A DNA stretch of 9,818 bases, from positions 1 through 9,818 of the forward strand of contig JAJFMM010000178.1 in NCBI GenBank assembly GCA_021772165.1. The letters are read 5' to 3'. Made by a program: the position numbers and the translations under genes. The notes beneath the pieces are model-generated. The model was not told the DNA's origin and searched no databases. It was given only the letters and a program-made list of their open reading frames with translations. Of this stretch, positions 6,018 through 9,818 are shown in pieces (the first letter of the stretch is position 1; every line of letters starts with the position of its first letter). The stretch comes from Chlamydiota bacterium (GTDB lineage: Bacteria > Chlamydiota > Chlamydiia > Chlamydiales > SM23-39).

Positions 6018-6043
6018 CCACCTCTTATGATTTTTTTAGGTGG
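6018..6043 (-). promoter_or_regulatory. Inverted repeat that can sequester the Shine-Dalgarno of 5614-6015
   Basis: On the minus strand CCACCT (6038-6043) is the exact complement of AGGTGG (6018-6023), with a 14-base A-rich loop between. AGGTGG is the ribosome binding site of the ATG at 6015. This placement mirrors the hairpin at 4993-5011 ahead of the broken paralogue, though the loop differs. Confidence 0.45.
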
Positions 6044-6225
6044 ATATACTGCTTAATCTGTAACTTTTAGATCAAGGAAAGAGCTAAAGCGGCCATTCGA
6101 AAAAAATCTCTAGCTTCAAAATTTCCTAAATAGTTAATTACAAACAAATCTAATAAAAATACCATGTTTTTAGTTTGAATTAATTGCAGATTGTATTAAT
6201 TATAGAATTAAGCAAGGGGTGTATT

Positions 6226-6465
6226 ATGTTAGATGCAAAAAGACTAGGATTAGCCGGAGGCATTCTATGGGGAATTCCTCTCTTCATTCTCACAATTTTC
6301 TGTTTATATACAGGTTATGGCGAACCTTGGCTCATGCCATGGGAAAGCGTCTATCCTGGATATGGTATTTCTTGGGTCGGGGCATTCTTCGGTCTGCTTT
6401 GTGGTTTTGTTGATGGATTTGTAGGGTTCTACCTATTGGCCTGGATCTATAACAAACTCAAGTAA
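6226..6465 (+). CDS. Small holin-like membrane protein (bacteriophage holin family type)
   Basis: A 79-residue protein from the ATG at 6226, chosen because AAGGGGTG lies four bases upstream; a longer in-frame start at 6184 is not of the usual type. It starts MLDAKRLGLAGGILWG and has two hydrophobic segments (about 7-28 and 47-73) joined by a loop with YPGYGISW (43-50), then GFVDGF and a terminal AWIYNKL. This pattern matches small two-helix proteins commonly named bacteriophage holin in many bacterial genomes, usually outside prophages. The name is historical: nothing here shows lysis activity, and no endolysin or phage gene lies nearby. It is probably an inner-membrane protein of unknown role. 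Confidence 0.8.
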   Translation: MLDAKRLGLAGGILWGIPLFILTIFCLYTGYGEPWLMPWESVYPGYGISWVGAFFGLLCGFVDGFVGFYLLAWIYNKLK

Positions 6466-6478
6466 CAATCGGTTCGGC

Positions 6479-6500
6479 GGGCTGAGAATTTTCTCAGCCC
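6479..6500 (+). terminator. Strong 10-bp hairpin after the holin-like gene
   Basis: GGGCTGAGAA (6479-6488) and TTCTCAGCCC (6491-6500) are perfect complements with two central bases, so in practice about a 9-bp stem with a 4-base loop. It begins 14 bases after the stop codon. No T-run follows, so intrinsic termination would be weak. It may instead protect the mRNA 3' end. Confidence 0.55.
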
Positions 6501-6568
6501 ACATGAATCTCACTTGCAAGGATTGATCCGACGAGAAATACTGTTTCTCATCAGCCGGACTGCAATCA

Positions 6569-8368
6569 GTGCACATCAAAACTAAACGCATTGTCATTCA
6601 AGAGTTTACCGAGAGGGATCTCGATGCCTTTGCGCATCTGGTTGCCGATCCTGAAGTGATGCGTTTTTCTCTCAAAGGTCCGCTGAGCTTCGATGAGGCA
6701 AAAGAGCATCTAGACCGGAGAATTTTCTCTCATTACCAGAAGCACGGCTTTGGGCTCTGGGCTCTTTTTGTCGAAGAGCAGCTGATCGGATTGGCGGGAC
6801 TCATCAACCAATCCATTGATGGCATCGAAGAAGTTGAGCTAGCCTACCGACTCCACCCCGATTTCTGGGGAAAAGGCTATGCTCTAGAGGCTGTGTCAGC
6901 CATCTCTGAATATGCTTTTTCCCATCTCAATCTCCCCTATCTAATCTCCATTATCGATCCGAAGAACCATCCCAGCGTCAAAATAGCCACACGTCTCGGC
7001 ATGCACTTTTGGAAACAAACCATTTTCCATGGATTCGATGTAGGGATTCATAGACTCCTCAAAGTGCTCGTAGAGCCCTACAATGATCTGTGGCCAAGCT
7101 GGTTTGAAGAGGAGAAGAAGAAGATCCCCTTGGAGCTGCAGATGTTTCACATCGGAAGCACTTCCATTCCAGGATGCAGTGCCAAACCGATCATTGACAT
7201 GCTCGGAACGTGTGCAGACATCACAGAGATCGATGACCACAATCAGGCAATGGAAAAGAGCGGCTATGAGCCCATGGGTGAAAATGGGATTCCTCAGAGA
7301 CGCTTTTTTAGGAAAAGAGCCAATCCTCCGGTCAATCTGCATATCTTTGAAGTGAGCGATCCGGAAGCCGCTCGCCATCTGCGCTTTCGAAACTACTTAC
7401 GCGCTCACCCTGAACATGTTGAAAGATACTCTAGGCTTAAAAAGGATCTCGCCACGCGTTTTCCTCACGATATTCTGAACTACATTCGCGGCAAAGGTGA
7501 GTTCGTTAAGTCGATCGACATGGCAGCTGCTTGGGATAAGCAGCCGATTGAACTACAAACGAGTGCGAAAAGAAAAACTCTCTGGTCTGAACAGGAGATT
7601 CTCATCGCAATGCGGGCCAATATGCATCTGCAGATGACTCTTTTCTCCCAATTCATTCCGGCTGTTGAGCGCCTGCTTGAACTTGATGTCACTGTAATCC
7701 AATCCTCCGTAGCTGACGACACTTACAACTTTGCTCTTGGAGCTTCTTTTACAGAGAACAATTGTCGTCATCGCATCAATCACGTTAGAAGTCAGTTCCG
7801 ACAAAAGAAACTGCCTTTTTCCTGGTGGGTGGGAGGTGAAGACACCCCGCCTCAGCTGGGACGGATCCTGATTGAAGAAGGCCTCGCTCTGAGAGAAGAA
7901 AATGTAGGGATGGTACTCGATCTAAAAGAGTTTCAAGCAAAAGGCACTGACTTGCAGATCGAACGGATAGGGCCTAAACAGCTCAGGGAGTTCGTTCAAG
8001 TTCTTACGACGATCGGTATCCATTCAGATGCCCACGAGAAGATCTATAGCCAATTACCTCCCCTCCTCTATCTTGAAGAGAGTCCTTTTGCCTTCTATCT
8101 CGCCTATCGAGATAAGCGCCCCATTGCAACAGGTCTTCTAGTCTTGCACGCACAGGTCGCCGGAATCTATTACATTACCACGATTCCGGAAGAGAGAAAA
8201 AAGGGAGTGGGCACAGCCATGATGCAGCAGCTTCTTGCTCACGCTCAGTCCAAAGGCTATGCACTTTCGACTCTCCAAGCCTCTCACTTAGGGAAAAACC
8301 TCTATGAGAAAATGGGCTATCGCTCCATTTGCTCTTTCAAAGAATATGTACTAAGACAATCTAGTTGA
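6569..8368 (+). CDS. Three-domain fusion: RimJ/RimL GNAT, GrpB (UPF0157), second GNAT
   Basis: A 599-residue cytoplasmic protein. Residues 1-165 are a RimJ/RimL-type GNAT acetyltransferase: TKRIVIQEFTERD start, P-D-F-W-G-K-G-Y-A acetyl-CoA loop (97-105), N133-H-P-S-x-K-I-A and RLGM. Residues 166-325 are a GrpB/UPF0157 domain of the nucleotidyltransferase superfamily: W175-P-S-W-F, HIGSTSIPGCSAKPIID (194-210, with D210), GIPQRRFF (240-247), NLHIFE (256-261) and LRFRNYLRAHPEHVERY (271-287). Residues 340-599 form a second GNAT unit: a degenerate lobe with FSWWVGGEDTP (417-427), then a catalytic half with ERKKGVGTAM (542-551, RxxGxG) and LYEKMGY. Two-domain GNAT/GrpB proteins are known; acetyl acceptors are unknown. 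The start is GTG at 6569, the first usable start after a stop at 6524, and lacks a Shine-Dalgarno sequence. Confidence 0.9.
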   Translation: MHIKTKRIVIQEFTERDLDAFAHLVADPEVMRFSLKGPLSFDEAKEHLDRRIFSHYQKHGFGLWALFVEEQLIGLAGLINQSIDGIEEVELAYRLHPDFWGKGYALEAVSAISEYAFSHLNLPYLISIIDPKNHPSVKIATRLGMHFWKQTIFHGFDVGIHRLLKVLVEPYNDLWPSWFEEEKKKIPLELQMFHIGSTSIPGCSAKPIIDMLGTCADITEIDDHNQAMEKSGYEPMGENGIPQRRFFRKRANPPVNLHIFEVSDPEAARHLRFRNYLRAHPEHVERYSRLKKDLATRFPHDILNYIRGKGEFVKSIDMAAAWDKQPIELQTSAKRKTLWSEQEILIAMRANMHLQMTLFSQFIPAVERLLELDVTVIQSSVADDTYNFALGASFTENNCRHRINHVRSQFRQKKLPFSWWVGGEDTPPQLGRILIEEGLALREENVGMVLDLKEFQAKGTDLQIERIGPKQLREFVQVLTTIGIHSDAHEKIYSQLPPLLYLEESPFAFYLAYRDKRPIATGLLVLHAQVAGIYYITTIPEERKKGVGTAMMQQLLAHAQSKGYALSTLQASHLGKNLYEKMGYRSICSFKEYVLRQSS

Positions 8369-8393
8369 TTATTAATCAAAATACATGTAAACT
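8365..8393 (+). promoter_or_regulatory. Probable promoter of the 8428 gene
   Basis: TTGATT (8365-8370) and TAAACT (8388-8393) are spaced by 17 bases, with an overlapping alternative -10 TATAGC at 8393-8398. The -35 overlaps the stop codon of the preceding fusion gene. TTGATT is also the left arm of a 6-bp inverted repeat (AATCAA at 8374-8379), which could be an operator. Confidence 0.45.
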
Positions 8394-8427
8394 ATAGCCT
8401 TAATTCTTCAAACAACAGGATTCAATT

Positions 8428-8661
8428 ATGAACGTAAATAGAGCAGAATCAAGCCCCACACCTGCTGCAGCTCCAGCTGAAGGAAATCCTACACTTGCTA
8501 CTAGAGTGAATAACACAGCTCGCTTAGCTTTAGCTCCACCTGTTGCACCTCCAGCTCCACCCGCTCATTTAGCTCTCACTCGATCTTATGCTGTTACACC
8601 CGGAGATACCGAGACACTCATGAATAGACCACGAGATCCAAATCTCATGGATATAGATTAG
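8428..8661 (+). CDS. Small Pro/Ala-rich protein, unknown function
   Basis: A 77-residue protein with ACAGGA upstream of its ATG. It is rich in Ala, Pro and Thr (for example APPVAPPAPPAH, 36-47), probably disordered, and ends in the acidic NLMDID. No signal peptide, membrane segment or known domain is seen. The Ser/Thr/Pro/Ala-rich, low-charge N-terminus is compatible with a type III secretion signal, which has no reliable motif, so this is only a suggestion. It is followed 35 bases later by another small gene of similar composition. Confidence 0.65.
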   Translation: MNVNRAESSPTPAAAPAEGNPTLATRVNNTARLALAPPVAPPAPPAHLALTRSYAVTPGDTETLMNRPRDPNLMDID

Positions 8662-8696
8662 TCATAAACCAGATTAATTAAAAAAAGGAGTTCACA

Positions 8697-8966
8697 ATGT
8701 CTTTCGTTGCCACACAACCCTTATTCTATTCACAACCAGCTAGTCCAATGCCCTCACAAGAGGCTGCTACTGAAGAAGCGTTTGTTGCTTCTCAAACATC
8801 TACAGTATCTGCGACCAACCATACGGCTCTTTTTGCTATCAATAATGCAGCAGCAGGTCTGCAACATGGCATAGCGTTTTATGGAGCGGCAAATTTTGAC
8901 GATGCTGCAGAAAACGCTGTAACAGCCAAAAAGCCAAACGAAGGCTCCATCACTAACCCGAGTTGA
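8697..8966 (+). CDS. Small Ala/Ser-rich protein, unknown function
   Basis: An 89-residue protein with a strong AAAAGGAG six bases before its ATG. The first 40 residues are rich in Ser, Thr, Gln and Pro with very few charges. The middle (about 42-76) is Ala/Asn-rich with short helical potential (FAINNAAAGLQHGIAFYGAA). The tail is polar. There is no recognisable domain. Like its neighbours it could be an exported or effector-type protein; that is inference from composition and from the apparent chlamydial context. Confidence 0.7.
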   Translation: MSFVATQPLFYSQPASPMPSQEAATEEAFVASQTSTVSATNHTALFAINNAAAGLQHGIAFYGAANFDDAAENAVTAKKPNEGSITNPS

Positions 8967-9002
8967 TTGCTTTGCTCGAATGGAAGTGGAACAAGTACCA
9001 TC

Positions 9003-9032
9003 TTGACATTTTTTAAACATTGGCCATATAAG
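9003..9032 (+). promoter_or_regulatory. Near-consensus promoter of the 9058 gene
   Basis: A perfect -35 TTGACA (9003-9008) is followed after 18 bases by TATAAG (9027-9032). The predicted transcript would start near 9039 and have a leader of about 19 bases carrying the TAGGAGA ribosome binding site. It is the best sigma-70-like (chlamydial sigma-66) promoter in the window. Confidence 0.7.
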
Positions 9033-9057
9033 TTCTTTTTATAACTAGGAGAACCCT

Positions 9058-9273
9058 ATGGCCATACCATCTAGCACAGAGTCTCAATCGCTCTCTGCTC
9101 TTCAATCTGCACCTCCCCGAACTGGATGCGATCCTATTGTTCACAAAATCGCCCTTCTTAAGCTCAAAACAGCATGCCCATTTATGAAGTGTGTACAACA
9201 ACACAACCTTAAAGAACCTGAACAGCTTATGGCTGCATTACGGAATTGTCTTAAAAAGCATCCTGTGAAATAG
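9058..9273 (+). CDS. Small cysteine-containing protein, unknown function
   Basis: A 71-residue protein with TAGGAGA upstream of its ATG at normal spacing. The first 23 residues are Ser/Pro-rich and nearly uncharged. The rest is basic and likely two helices with cysteines at 24, 40, 45 and 64 (ACPFMKC, then RNCLKKH). The cysteines might form disulfides or bind metal, but no known family fits. It has its own strong promoter, so it can be expressed separately from the two small genes upstream. The NUDIX gene follows 30 bases downstream and may share the transcript. Confidence 0.75.
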   Translation: MAIPSSTESQSLSALQSAPPRTGCDPIVHKIALLKLKTACPFMKCVQQHNLKEPEQLMAALRNCLKKHPVK

Positions 9274-9303
9274 TGTCTACCCACTTACATTCTCAGGATA
9301 AAT

Positions 9304-9750
9304 ATGATCGCTCCCGACTGCATCAGCGCATATATCGTTCGATACAGAGCAGATGGCCCACGTTATCTTCTGATCAGACGCTGCAGCCCCTATCTTCCCG
9401 GCACGTGGCAGATGGTATCAGGCGGCATCGAAGATGGGGAGAGCGCCCCTCAAGCGGCTTTTCGGGAAATTCGAGAAGAGACGGGGCTGGAGCCTAAAGA
9501 AATCTATTCTGCTGATGCTGTTGAAACATTCTACATGGCATCTAAGGATCAGATTGTGTTCGTTCCGGTCTTTGTAGCTATTGTCGAAGAGGAGGAGGTG
9601 CGTCTTTCTCCCATAGAACATGACGCCTTTGAGTGGCTTACCTTTGAAGAGGCTAGCAAACGGCTCGTCTGGTCCGAACAGAAACGCGTCTTAAAGCAGC
9701 TGCACCAAACCTGGCAGCCTCACCCCCTGTTTTTGACTAATCACAAATAA
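9304..9750 (+). CDS. NUDIX hydrolase
   Basis: A 148-residue cytoplasmic NUDIX pyrophosphohydrolase, normal in length. The Nudix box is perfect: G40-x5-E46-x7-R54-E55-I-R-E58-E59-T-G61-L62, where the glutamates bind Mg2+. The fold begins at CISAYIVRY, with YLLIRRC (21-27) and GTWQMVSGG (33-41). Such enzymes cleave nucleoside diphosphates linked to another group (X). The W-Q-M-V-S-G-G and E-x-x-P-Q-A-A pattern is reminiscent of NudB (dihydroneopterin triphosphate pyrophosphatase, folate synthesis) and of dNTP- or NDP-sugar-cleaving relatives, so the substrate cannot be fixed from sequence. The ATG at 9304 has AGGA five bases upstream and lies 30 bases after the preceding small gene. Confidence 0.93.
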   Translation: MIAPDCISAYIVRYRADGPRYLLIRRCSPYLPGTWQMVSGGIEDGESAPQAAFREIREETGLEPKEIYSADAVETFYMASKDQIVFVPVFVAIVEEEEVRLSPIEHDAFEWLTFEEASKRLVWSEQKRVLKQLHQTWQPHPLFLTNHK

Positions 9751-9790
9751 TTCTTTTCTTTCCAACGGCATATCGGGTATTGATTAGGTT

Positions 9791-9818
9791 ATGAAACCAC
9801 AACACCCCTGGCAAGCGA
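9791..9818 (+). CDS. Possible start of a further gene, cut by the window edge
   Basis: An ATG at 9791 opens a frame reading MKPQHPWQA before the window ends. TTAGG just upstream is a weak and closely spaced ribosome binding site. Nine codons are too few to identify a product. Confidence 0.35.

Noticed and set aside
6226..6500. Prophage remnant suggested by the holin-like gene
   Set aside because: No other phage gene, integrase or attachment-like repeat is near, and this two-helix family is widespread outside phages.
6941..7378. 145-codon minus-strand frame inside the fusion gene
   Set aside because: The plus strand encodes clear GNAT and GrpB motifs throughout; the antisense frame has no recognisable features.
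9058..9273. Resemblance of the cysteine-helix protein to eukaryotic CHCH (twin CX9C) mitochondrial proteins
   Set aside because: Cysteine spacing is x15, x4 and x18, with no CX9C pair, so the likeness is only in general composition.
9273..9497. 74-codon plus-strand frame overlapping the NUDIX gene
   Set aside because: The overlapping frame encodes a perfect Nudix box with a good ribosome binding site; this one is a shadow.

Overview
The window most likely comes from a member of the Chlamydiae, probably an environmental (amoeba- or protist-associated) lineage. This is an inference from gene content. A SET-domain protein shows the motif order I associate with the chlamydial methyltransferase NUE (CT737). 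Several small Ser/Ala/Pro-rich proteins, unrecognised membrane proteins and one protein ending in a eukaryote-style CaaX box fit an obligate intracellular bacterium that exports effectors. No rRNA, tRNA, CRISPR array or insertion sequence was seen.

Left part (1-2570). The 5' end of prfC (release factor 3) runs off the left edge on the minus strand. Divergent from it is the SET-domain gene. It is followed by a 409-residue plus-strand protein that I do not recognise by name, but whose motif and strand/helix order look like the zinc-dependent deaminase fold. Its promoter has a perfect TATAAT so close to the start codon that the mRNA may be leaderless. A 125-residue minus-strand protein ending in C-V-V-L converges on it.

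Middle part (2597-6015, all minus strand). An ABC exporter pair (MacB/LolD-like ATPase and FtsX-type permease) is coupled by a 1-base stop/start overlap, and the CaaX gene lies 29 bases downstream, so the three may form one operon. Upstream lie a 52-residue small ORF and a local family of hydrophobic paralogues: two intact genes (5032-5511 and 5614-6015) and one broken copy (4803-4989) carrying an internal deletion and a frameshift. The duplication also copied about 68 bases of flanking sequence. Two members have inverted repeats that would sequester the Shine-Dalgarno sequence.

Right part (6226-9818, all plus strand). A 79-residue holin-like membrane protein ends near a strong hairpin. Next is a 599-residue three-domain fusion (RimJ/RimL-type GNAT, GrpB/UPF0157, second GNAT). 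Then come three small ORFs with good ribosome binding sites, one behind a consensus promoter, a NUDIX hydrolase with a perfect Nudix box, and perhaps the first codons of another gene.

Coding density is normal and operons are short. The most interesting items are the deaminase-like protein, the CaaX-terminated protein beside the ABC exporter, and the decaying membrane-protein family with its copied regulatory sequence.
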